Source: an uncultured Sphingosinicella sp.
Lineage (GTDB): Bacteria; Pseudomonadota; Alphaproteobacteria; Sphingomonadales; Sphingomonadaceae
NCBI GenBank assembly: GCA_946886275.1
Contig: CAMPIH010000136.1
Span: forward strand, 1 to 6,368
DNA length: 6,368 bases
Direction of reading: 5' to 3'
Shown: one piece after another, positions 1-5,393 of the stretch
Layout of the letters: each line of letters begins with the position of its first letter
How positions within the stretch are numbered: the first letter of the stretch is position 1
Made by a program: the position numbers and the translations under genes
The notes under the pieces: model-generated
What the model was told of the DNA's origin: nothing
Seen by the model: the letters and a program-made list of their open reading frames with translations, nothing else
Databases searched by the model: none

Positions 1-2660
1 ATGATCACGGCCGGGTGGACGAAGCTTTCGAACTGGGCGGCCAAGAGGAGGTAGACGACGAGGATGGTGAGAAGGAAGACGAGGTAGATCGAGCCGCCGG
101 TCTCGCGGAAGGCCTGGCTTTCGCCGCGATAGCCGATGGCGAGCACTTCCGGCGACGCCGCCGCCTCGGCCTCGAGGAATTCGAGCGCCTCACCCAGCGA
201 GTAGCCGGGGGCGAGTCCGGCCGAGAGGGTGATGGCGCGAAGCTTGTTGTAGCGGCCGAGATCGCGGGCGCCTGCCGATTCGCGGACGGTGACGAGGTTG
301 GACAAGGGCACGAGCGTGCCGGTGCGGCTCCGGACATGGATCGAGGCGAGGTTGGACTGGGTCGCTCGCGCCGATTCCTCGGCCTGGACGATCACCCGAT
401 ATTCCTCGCCGCGGTCGACATAGGTCGAGACCCGGCGCGAGCCCAGCAGGCTCTGCAGCGCCTGGCTGACGTCGGCGACCGAGACTCCGAGATCGCCGGC
501 GCGTCCGGTGTCGACGTCGATCCGAAGCTGAGGCTTGGTCTCCTTATAATCGCTGTCGAGATTGACGAGGCCGGGATTGGAGGCGCCGGCGGCGAGGATC
601 CGGTCGCGCGCCTGAGCGAGCTCCTCATAGGTGGCGCCGGCGATGACGAAATTGACCGGCTGGCCGCGGCCGCGTCCGATCGAGGAGCGGACCTGGGCGT
701 TGCCGCGGACGGCGGGGACCTGAGCCAGGATCCGGTTGACCTCGCCGACGACGTCGGCGGTGGTGACGTCGCGATCCTCCCAGGGCTTCAGGAAGATGGT
801 GACGGCGCCGCTGTTGAAATCGTCGCTCGCGCCGAAGCCGCCGGGGGTGCGGGTGATGATGGTCCGGACGGCGCCGCCGCCCTCTTCGCCGTCGCCGAGG
901 AGCTGGAGCATGCGCGCCTGGACGTCGAGCATGTAGCGGTCCATTTCGGCGAAGCCGGTGCCTTCGGGCGCGGAGACGTTGGCGCTGAGGATCCCGACAT
1001 CCTCGGCCGGGACGAGCTCTGAGCGGAGGGTCGAGAAGAGGAAGCCCGCGCCGGCGAGGAAAAGGGCGACGGCGACGAGCGGAACGAGCGGCTTCGTCAG
1101 CACCCGGTCGAGCATCCGCGCATAGACGGATTCGACCCGTTTGAAGTGGCGGTCGACCCAGGCGGCGAGGCCCTTTCTCTCCTCGTGCCTGAGCAATTTC
1201 GAGCAGAGCATCGGCGCCAGGCTCAGGGCGAAGAAGCCGGAGAAAGCGAGCGCCCCGATCATCGCCACGGCGAGCTCCCGGAACAGCAGGCCGGTCTGGC
1301 CGGCGATGAACATGATCGGCACGAAGACGGCGCAGACGACGAGCGTGGTCGAAACGATTGCGAAGGCGACCTGGCGGGTGCCGTTGAACGCGGCGGCGAG
1401 CGGCGGCTCGCCCTCCTCGATCCGGTGATAGGCATTTTCGAGGACGACGATGGCGTCGTCGACGACGATCCCGATCGACAGGACCAGAGCGAGCAGAGTG
1501 AGGAGGTTGATCGAGAAGCCGAACATCCACAGCAAGGCGAAGCTCGCCAGCATGCACAAGGGCACGGTGACCGCCGGGATGAGGGTCGCCCGCCAGCTTC
1601 CGAGGAAGAGGTAGATGACGAGGACGACGAGAATTGCCGCCTCGGCGAGGGTGACCCAGACCTTGTCGATCGCGCGGTCGATGAACAGGCTATCGTCGGA
1701 CCCGACGGTGATCTCCATCCCCTCGGGCAGGGTCGGCCGGACCTGGTCGACGGCAGCCTTGGCCGATTGGGCGACGGCCAAGGTGTTCGCGCCGGACTGG
1801 CGGATGATGGCGAGGCCCGCGGCCGGATTGCCGTTCATCCGGAAGGCGGAATAGGGATTTTCCGGGCCCTGCTCGATTCGGGCGACGTCGCCCAATTTGA
1901 CGAGATAGCCGTCGGCGCCGCGGCCGACGACCAACTGGGCGAATTGCTCGGCGGTCGCGAACGGCCGGTCGACCCTCAGGGTGACGTTCTGCTGGGCCGA
2001 TTCGAGGCGGCCGGCGGGAAGCTCGACATTCTGGGTTCGGAGCGCATTTTCGAGATCGGCCGGGGTCAGGCCGAAGGCGGCGAGCCGTTCGGGCCGCATC
2101 CAGACCCGCATCGCGGGACGCGCCTCGCCGGCGACGAACACCCGGGCGACCCCGTCGAGCGATGAGAAGCGGTCGACGAGGTTGCGATCGACCCAGTCGG
2201 ACAGCTCGAGCCTCGACCAGTTCGGCTTGGAGACGACGAGGAACATGATCGGCGAGGCGTCGGCGTCGACCTTTCGGACGACCGGCGGCTCGACCTCGGC
2301 CGGAAGGTTGCGCGCCGCCGCGCCGACCCGGTCGCGGACGTCGTTGGCGGCGGCGTCGACGTCGCGGCCGGCGGCGAACTCGATCGAGATCTGCGACTGG
2401 CCGTCCTGAGAGCGCGAGGTGATCGTCTGGAGCCCCTCGAGGCCGGCCAGTTGCTCCTCGAGCACCTGGGTGATCCGGGTCTCGATGACGTTGGCGGCGG
2501 CGCCGACATAGCGGGTGTCGACCGAGACGATCGGAGGATCGACGTCGGGATATTCGCGGACCGACAGGCTGAGGAAACCGACCGCCCCGATCACCGCGAT
2601 GAGCATCGACAGGACCGCCGCGAAGACCGGGCGGGTGACCGAGATGTCGGACAGCTTCAT
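1..2660 (-). CDS. RND (HAE1/AcrB-type) multidrug efflux permease, C-terminus beyond window
   Basis: This is the inner-membrane, proton-driven pump subunit of a tripartite drug-efflux complex. I translated 886 codons from the ATG at 2660 with no stop; the gene leaves the window at base 1. AcrB-like proteins are about 1,040 residues, so roughly 150 are missing. Visible in order: TM1 (about residues 10-30), a first periplasmic loop opening with YPDVDPP (37-43), TM2-TM4 (about 338-410), TM5-TM6 (about 436-490), TM7 (about 525-545), a second large periplasmic loop, and TM8 (from about 857) followed by LLLAAQFESF. TM4 carries the proton-relay aspartate pair D401-D402 in IVVDDAIVVLENA, matching AcrB D407/D408; the partner lysine of TM10 lies outside the window. 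The start overlaps the adaptor stop in ATGA, which indicates translational coupling, and there is no strong Shine-Dalgarno of its own. The substrate cannot be told from sequence. Confidence 0.95.
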   Translation of the reverse strand, partial: MKLSDISVTRPVFAAVLSMLIAVIGAVGFLSLSVREYPDVDPPIVSVDTRYVGAAANVIETRITQVLEEQLAGLEGLQTITSRSQDGQSQISIEFAAGRDVDAAANDVRDRVGAAARNLPAEVEPPVVRKVDADASPIMFLVVSKPNWSRLELSDWVDRNLVDRFSSLDGVARVFVAGEARPAMRVWMRPERLAAFGLTPADLENALRTQNVELPAGRLESAQQNVTLRVDRPFATAEQFAQLVVGRGADGYLVKLGDVARIEQGPENPYSAFRMNGNPAAGLAIIRQSGANTLAVAQSAKAAVDQVRPTLPEGMEITVGSDDSLFIDRAIDKVWVTLAEAAILVVLVIYLFLGSWRATLIPAVTVPLCMLASFALLWMFGFSINLLTLLALVLSIGIVVDDAIVVLENAYHRIEEGEPPLAAAFNGTRQVAFAIVSTTLVVCAVFVPIMFIAGQTGLLFRELAVAMIGALAFSGFFALSLAPMLCSKLLRHEERKGLAAWVDRHFKRVESVYARMLDRVLTKPLVPLVAVALFLAGAGFLFSTLRSELVPAEDVGILSANVSAPEGTGFAEMDRYMLDVQARMLQLLGDGEEGGGAVRTIITRTPGGFGASDDFNSGAVTIFLKPWEDRDVTTADVVGEVNRILAQVPAVRGNAQVRSSIGRGRGQPVNFVIAGATYEELAQARDRILAAGASNPGLVNLDSDYKETKPQLRIDVDTGRAGDLGVSVADVSQALQSLLGSRRVSTYVDRGEEYRVIVQAEESARATQSNLASIHVRSRTGTLVPLSNLVTVRESAGARDLGRYNKLRAITLSAGLAPGYSLGEALEFLEAEAAASPEVLAIGYRGESQAFRETGGSIYLVFLLTILVVYLLLAAQFESFVHPAVI

Positions 2661-3790
2661 GTCGTCAGCCGCCCTGGCGGGCCGGCGCCGGCGCCTTCCG
2701 GGCCCTTCCCTGCTGTCCCTGCCCCTGCCGCTGTCCCTGTCGCTGTCCCTGGCCTTGGGCGTTGCGGGCCGGCGAGCCGGACAGGCATGTCGTCGGCGAC
2801 CTTGACGACGCCCTCCGTGATCACCCGCTGGCCGGGCCGGAGCCCTTCGACGATCTCGACCCGGCCGGCGAGCCGGGCGCCGGTGCGGACCGGTACCCGC
2901 TGGGCCCGGCCCCGGTCGTCGACGATGTAGACGAAGCGGCTCTCGCCCTCGCCGATCACGGCCAGCTCGGGCACGGACAGAGCGAGACGCGGCTGGTTCT
3001 CGATGACGACGTTCATCATCATTCCGGGGCGGAGCAGCCGGTCGGGATTGGGCAATCGCGCGCGGACGGTGACGGCGCGGGTGTTGGGATCGACGACCGG
3101 ATCGATGGTGTGGATCGTGCCTCGGAACGGCCGGTCGGGATAAGCGGCGGAGCGGGCCTCGATCGGAAGGCCGGGGCGGATCGCTCCGAGCATCGTCTCG
3201 GGAATGGTGAAATCGACCTTGATCGTGCTGACGTCGCTGATCGTCGCGATCTCGGTGCCCTGGTTGGCGATCGCGCCGACCGAGATGTTGCGAAGCGAGA
3301 CCCAGCCGGAGAAAGGCGCCCGGACGACTCGCTCGCCGATCTGGGCATTGGCCTGGGCGGACTGGGCGCGGGCGGCGGCGGCGGCGGCGACCTGGGTGTC
3401 GAGCGCGGACTGGGTGGCGAAGCCGCGCTGCTTGAGCTCCGAGATTCGGGCGAGCTGCTGCTGGGCCTCGCGGGCGCGGGCCTGGGCCTCGTTCAGCTGG
3501 GCGTATTGCTGGGCCTGCTGGAGCACGGCGACGATCTGGCCGGCGCGGACGAAGCTGCCGTCGTCGAAATTCAAGCGGACGATCCGCTCGGTCACCGGCG
3601 CCGAGACCGTCACCTGCTCGTTGGCGCGGGCGGTGCCGATCGCCTCCATCCGGTCGGCGAAGCGAAAGCTGGTCGCGGCCTCCGCCTTGACCAAAGGCGC
3701 GGGCCTGTTCTTGCCCTTCTCGGCCTCGGCACCGCCACAGGCGGCCAAGGCGAGCGAAAGGACCGGGAGGAGGAAAAAAGCTCTGATCAT
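2657..3790 (-). CDS. RND efflux periplasmic adaptor (membrane fusion protein), predicted lipoprotein
   Basis: This 377-residue protein would link the inner-membrane pump to an outer-membrane channel. The N-terminus is a lipoprotein signal: MIRAFFLLP, a hydrophobic stretch, then lipobox LAAC with the acylated Cys at 18. Next come lipoyl half-motifs (about 57-92 and 152-187) around a short Ala/Gln-rich alpha-hairpin (about 92-150), a beta-barrel domain (about 188-265, with DPVVDPNTRAVTVRA) and a membrane-proximal domain (about 266-340). Residues 341-377 are a low-complexity Gly/Ala/Thr/Pro tail encoded partly by a hexanucleotide repeat. I chose the ATG at 3790 because it puts the signal peptide at the N-terminus; the frame is open up to 3937, but those residues look non-coding. 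No good Shine-Dalgarno precedes 3790, so the start is probable, not certain. The stop overlaps the permease start (ATGA). Family and role are secure; substrate is unknown. Confidence 0.93.
   Translation of the reverse strand: MIRAFFLLPVLSLALAACGGAEAEKGKNRPAPLVKAEAATSFRFADRMEAIGTARANEQVTVSAPVTERIVRLNFDDGSFVRAGQIVAVLQQAQQYAQLNEAQARAREAQQQLARISELKQRGFATQSALDTQVAAAAAARAQSAQANAQIGERVVRAPFSGWVSLRNISVGAIANQGTEIATISDVSTIKVDFTIPETMLGAIRPGLPIEARSAAYPDRPFRGTIHTIDPVVDPNTRAVTVRARLPNPDRLLRPGMMMNVVIENQPRLALSVPELAVIGEGESRFVYIVDDRGRAQRVPVRTGARLAGRVEIVEGLRPGQRVITEGVVKVADDMPVRLAGPQRPRPGTATGTAAGAGTAGKGPEGAGAGPPGRLTT
2713..2754. repeat. Seven-copy degenerate hexanucleotide tandem repeat inside the adaptor gene
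   Basis: On the plus strand seven consecutive hexamers fit CTGNCN: CTGTCC, CTGCCC, CTGCCG, CTGTCC, CTGTCG, CTGTCC, CTGGCC. In the adaptor frame (minus strand) they encode an alternating Gly/Ala-Thr/Ala run near residues 348-361. The unit is six bases, so gain or loss of copies would change the tail by two residues without shifting the frame or breaking the ATGA link to the permease. Confidence 0.85.
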
Positions 3791-3825
3791 GGGATGATCG
3801 GTCAATGCGCAAATTTTCGGCTTTG

Positions 3826-3846
3826 TCGATACGGCCTTTGTATCAA
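3826..3846 (-). promoter_or_regulatory. Possible operator palindrome upstream of the efflux operon
   Basis: Plus-strand TCGATAC, seven bases, then GTATCAA: the GATAC/GTATC arms (3828-3832 and 3840-3844) are perfect, and the outer bases pair at all but one position. The centre lies about 46 bp upstream of the adaptor ATG. RND operons are commonly repressed by TetR/AcrR-type proteins binding imperfect palindromes over the promoter, which makes an operator plausible. Read on the minus strand, TTGATA within it could serve as a -35 element, but no convincing -10 follows at 16-18 bp. No regulator gene is in the window, so this is a suggestion only. Confidence 0.3.
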
Positions 3847-3932
3847 AACGTCTCATCCTTCGACGAGCGGGGGTTTGGGGGCCGTTGCGAGTGGTTCCCC
3901 ACCGAGCGGATGATCGGTGGCGAGCCCCTATT

Positions 3933-3973
3933 TTCACGCGAAGGCGCGAAGGACGCGAAGGCGCAAAGGGGCC
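3933..3973 (+). repeat. Repeat copy R1 (TTCAC followed by four CGCRAAGG octamers)
   Basis: After TTCA come CGCGAAGG (3937-3944), CGCGAAGG (3945-3952), a single A, CGCGAAGG (3954-3961), CGCAAAGG (3962-3969) and GGCC. It matches copy R3 at 4930-4970 at 40 of 41 positions (A at 3965 against T at 4962) and in the same orientation. It matches the reverse complement of R4 (5355-5393) at 38 of 39 positions. Confidence 0.95.
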
Positions 3974-4019
3974 GAGGAATTCATCGCGGGCGGCGAATGG
4001 TCGAAGGGGGTGGATTGGG

Positions 4020-4056
4020 TTCGCGCGGAGGCGCCGAGGACGCGGAGAGGAAGAGA
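4020..4056 (+). repeat. Diverged repeat copy R1b with the same octamer spacing
   Basis: The order is TTCG, CGCGGAGG (4024-4031), CGCCGAGG (4032-4039), a lone A at 4040, CGCGGAGA (4041-4048) and GGAAGAGA (4049-4056). It keeps the 8+8+1+8+8 layout of R1, including the odd extra A, while the octamer has shifted from CGCGAAGG towards CGCGGAGG. That pattern suggests an older or variant member of one repeat family rather than chance GC-rich sequence. Confidence 0.65.
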
Positions 4057-4070
4057 GGTATTGGGCTTCC

Positions 4071-4114
4071 TTTCCACTTCGCGCCTTCTCTTCTTCTTCG
4101 CGCCTTCGCGTGAA
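4071..4114 (-). repeat. Inverted repeat copy R2 with a degenerate inner half
   Basis: Read on the minus strand it starts TTCACGCGAAGGCGCGAAG, identical to R1, R3 and R4 over 19 bases. It then diverges into a purine-rich stretch (AAGAAGAGAAGG) before another CGCGAAG. It faces R1 across the gene-less block. Confidence 0.85.
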
Positions 4115-4149
4115 TGATTGGGCGCCAGCCCTGAGCGAGGCGCTGGAGG

Positions 4150-4893
4150 TCAGTCCCGGGAATCTTCCCGCACCGCGGCGAGGAGGAATTCGACATTGCC
4201 TTCGGGGCCGGTGATCGGGCTGGGCGTGATTCCTTCGACCCGCCAGCCGCGCGAGACGAGCCAGTCGGCGGCGGCGGCGCAGACCCGGTCGTGGACTTGC
4301 GCGTCGCGGACGACTCCGCTCTTGCCGATCTCGCTCCGCTCGGCCTCGAACTGGGGCTTGACGAGGGCAACCAGGCGGCCGCCGGGTCGGGCGAAATCCA
4401 GGGCACTGTCGAGCACCTTCGCCAGGCCGATGAAGCTGGCGTCGCAGACGATGAGGTCGACGGGCTCGGTGACGACCGCATCGGTCAGATAGCGGGCGTT
4501 GGTCTGCTCGTGGACCACCACCCGGGGGTCCTGGCGAAGCTTCCAGGCGAGCTGGTTGGTGCCGACGTCGACGGCGAAGACCTTCCTCGCCCCGCGCTGG
4601 AGAAGCACGTCGGTGAAGCCGCCGGTCGACGCGCCGACATCGAGCGCCACCGCGTCGGTGACGTCCCAGCCGAAATGTTCGAGCGCATGAGCGAGCTTGA
4701 TCCCGCCACGCGAGACCCAGGGATGGTCCTTGCCGCGGACCTCCAGTTCCGAGTCCGGGGCGAGCGGCTGCCCCGCCTTGTCGATCCTCCGTTCGCCGGA
4801 GAAGACCAGGCCCGCGAGGATCAAAGCCTGAGCCTTGGACCGGCTGTCCGCCAGCCCGCGATCGACGAGCAGCTGGTCGGCCCGGGTCTTCAT
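4150..4893 (-). CDS. tlyA: TlyA-family 2'-O-ribose rRNA cytidine methyltransferase (S4 + FtsJ-like domains)
   Basis: This 247-residue protein is predicted to methylate a 2'-hydroxyl of cytidine in ribosomal RNA with S-adenosylmethionine, in the cytoplasm. An N-terminal S4 RNA-binding domain (about 3-53, with DQLLVDRGLADSRSKAQALI) is followed by the family signature SRGGIKL (61-67) and an FtsJ/RrmJ-type Rossmann domain. The SAM-binding loop is LDVGASTGGFTD (84-95). The K-D-K-E catalytic tetrad is visible as K66, D151 (CDASFI), K179 (VKPQFE) and E235 (GNVEFLL). Its spacing matches Mycobacterium TlyA (K69, D154, K182, E238, from memory). The short N-terminus fits the class thought to act on 23S rRNA only, which is inference. 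The older name haemolysin A is misleading. The ATG at 4893 overlaps the stop of the upstream GxxExxY frame (ATGA); the only ribosome-site-like sequence, GAGG, is too close to the ATG to be typical. Confidence 0.95.
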   Translation of the reverse strand: MKTRADQLLVDRGLADSRSKAQALILAGLVFSGERRIDKAGQPLAPDSELEVRGKDHPWVSRGGIKLAHALEHFGWDVTDAVALDVGASTGGFTDVLLQRGARKVFAVDVGTNQLAWKLRQDPRVVVHEQTNARYLTDAVVTEPVDLIVCDASFIGLAKVLDSALDFARPGGRLVALVKPQFEAERSEIGKSGVVRDAQVHDRVCAAAADWLVSRGWRVEGITPSPITGPEGNVEFLLAAVREDSRD

Positions 4894-5345
4894 TCCTCGA
4901 TACGGGTCACTTGGATCGGTGAAGATTGGTTCACGCGAAGGCGCGAAGGACGCGAAGGCGCTAAGGGGCCGTGATTGTTGACGACCCGCTTGATGCCTTC
5001 TCGAAAGGTCTCGCAGCCAAAATTCATGAGCAGCCCGAGGGGCTGCCTGGCAAGCCGAAGATAAGTCAGAAGCTGCTTGGGGTGGACCGGTGCAAGCCGT
5101 TCGAGTGATTTCACCTCGATGATCAGCCTTTGCTCGACCAGCAGATCGACTCGAAAACCCTCCGCCAAAGCGACGCCGTCAAATTCTATGGGGAGCGGCT
5201 TTTGCCGCTCGACTCGAAGGCCTCGCCGTTCCAGGCTCGACGCGAGCAAGGCCTCGTAAACGGATTCAAGCAGACCTGGTCCAAGCTCCTTGTGGATCCG
5301 GAAGCCGCTATCCACCGCCTGCTCGGCAAGCTCTTCGATATCCAT
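4890..5345 (-). CDS. GxxExxY-family protein, predicted PD-(D/E)XK nuclease fold
   Basis: From the ATG at 5345 this encodes 151 residues; the fold itself seems to end near 124. The motif naming the family is visible as G24-LL-E27-SV-Y30. A PD-(D/E)XK-like core follows: D67 (GFRVDLLV), E77 and K79 (IIEVKS), then Q91-LLT-Y95, which resembles the QxxxY motif of RecB-type nucleases. No experimentally established function is known to me; a nucleic-acid-cutting role is inferred from these residues. Residues 126-139 are encoded by the left inverted repeat and 140-151 by flanking DNA, so the C-terminal tail is probably accidental. The frame extends upstream to a GTG at 5423, but that extension would translate the right repeat (TRRREEREGAKG), so I prefer 5345, which has AAAGGGG nine bases upstream. 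The stop overlaps the tlyA ATG. Hand-counted GC over 4981-5340 is about 59%, lower than in neighbouring genes, which fits acquisition. Confidence 0.88.
   Translation of the reverse strand: MDIEELAEQAVDSGFRIHKELGPGLLESVYEALLASSLERRGLRVERQKPLPIEFDGVALAEGFRVDLLVEQRLIIEVKSLERLAPVHPKQLLTYLRLARQPLGLLMNFGCETFREGIKRVVNNHGPLAPSRPSRLRVNQSSPIQVTRIEE
4930..4970 (+). repeat. Repeat copy R3, left terminal inverted repeat of the GxxExxY unit
   Basis: It has the same layout as R1: TTCA, CGCGAAGG twice, A, CGCGAAGG, CGCTAAGG, GGCC. One base differs from R1 over 41. It lies 37 bp upstream of the tlyA ATG and is translated, on the minus strand, as the GPLAPSRPSRLRVN tail of the GxxExxY protein. Confidence 0.95.
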
Positions 5346-5354
5346 CTTCACCGA

Positions 5355-5361
5355 CCCCTTT
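5355..5361 (-). promoter_or_regulatory. Putative ribosome binding site for the GxxExxY gene, formed by the repeat edge
   Basis: Minus-strand AAAGGGG ends nine bases before the ATG at 5345, a usual Shine-Dalgarno spacing, though the match to AAGGAGG is imperfect. It supports 5345 over the upstream GTG at 5423. It is the inner end of R4, so the repeat appears to supply the translation signal. Confidence 0.45.
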
Positions 5362-5393
5362 GCGCCTTCGCGTTCTTCGCGCCTTCGCGTGAA
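5355..5393 (-). repeat. Repeat copy R4, right terminal inverted repeat of the GxxExxY unit
   Basis: Read on the minus strand it is TTCA, CGCGAAGG, CGCGAAGA, A, CGCGAAGG, CGCAAAGG, GG. It differs from R1 at one position of 39 and faces R3 across the gene. Its inner edge, AAAGGGG, lies directly upstream of the GxxExxY start. Confidence 0.95.

Larger units (their letters stand above)
3933..4114. mobile_element. Gene-less cluster of GCGAAGG-family repeats with inward-facing ends (possible non-autonomous relative of the 4930-5393 unit)
   Basis: This 182-bp block begins TTCACGCGAAGGCGCGAAG on the plus strand (3933) and ends with the exact reverse complement of that 19-mer (4096-4114). It therefore has the same inward-facing ends as the GxxExxY unit 1 kb away. 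Between the ends lie about 46 bp without recognisable content (3974-4019), a diverged repeat copy (4020-4056), and a short GGAAG/CTTCC stem (4049-4053 with 4066-4070). No reading frame inside resembles a protein. I see no target-site duplication. It may be a satellite or deletion derivative, or simply repeats that accumulated; the mobile label is inference from symmetry and from similarity to the gene-bearing unit. Confidence 0.4.
3791..4149. other. 359-bp intergenic region between tlyA and the efflux operon
   Basis: No convincing gene lies here. The stretch from 3791 to 3932 must hold the efflux operon's leader and probably its promoter; it contains a GATAC/GTATC palindrome (3828-3844) and an exact 11-bp direct repeat GGATGATCGGT at 3792-3802 and 3908-3918. 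Bases 3852-3868 (CTCATCCTTCGACGAGC) resemble half of a dispersed hairpin repeat I recall from sphingomonad genomes, but the other arm is absent. Bases 3933-4114 are occupied by the CGCGAAGG-type repeat cluster. Bases 4115-4149, just after tlyA, have short GC-rich inverted matches (CCAGC at 4125-4129 with GCTGG at 4142-4146) but no T-run, so I do not call a terminator. Confidence 0.7.
4930..5393. mobile_element. GxxExxY gene bracketed by near-perfect terminal inverted repeats (candidate mobile unit)
   Basis: The 464-bp unit starts TTCACGCGAAGG (4930) and ends with the reverse complement CCTTCGCGTGAA (5393). The repeats at 4930-4968 and 5355-5393 match at 37 of 39 positions. Just outside, AGATT (4923-4927) and AATCT (5395-5399) continue the symmetry with a one-base offset. 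Most of the interior is the GxxExxY gene. No target-site duplication is apparent, and there is no recognisable transposase. The surroundings (lower GC inside, position between dxs and tlyA, a second repeat cluster nearby) favour insertion. GxxExxY is not an accepted transposase, so this is a candidate, not an established element type. Confidence 0.5.

Noticed and set aside
15..1022. Long plus-strand open frame opposite the permease, with others at 1146-2165 and 2762-3913
   Set aside because: They lie antisense to genes with clear family motifs, are rich in Asp/Gly/Arg in the way high-GC antisense frames are, and show no recognisable domain.
625..1557. Minus-strand 310-codon frame inside the permease
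   Set aside because: It is out of frame with the permease, whose own frame I read without interruption from 2660 to base 1; the product is an Arg/Pro-rich artefact.
3791..3937. Upstream extension of the adaptor frame to 3937
   Set aside because: It would bury the lipoprotein signal peptide 49 residues inside the protein, and the extra residues look like translated leader and repeat DNA.
4115..4149. GC-rich inverted matches after tlyA as a terminator
   Set aside because: The stem is only five pairs with a 12-base loop, and there is no T-run.
3805..4214. Plus-strand small frames across the repeat block (3805-4113, 3885-4214, 3917-4117)
   Set aside because: Their sequence is dominated by translated repeats (Arg/Glu/Ala/Lys runs), and no family resemblance is visible.
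3933..5393. CRISPR array made of the spaced repeats
   Set aside because: The copies occur in both orientations with spacings of tens to hundreds of bases, one spacing contains tlyA, and there are no uniform spacers or cas genes.
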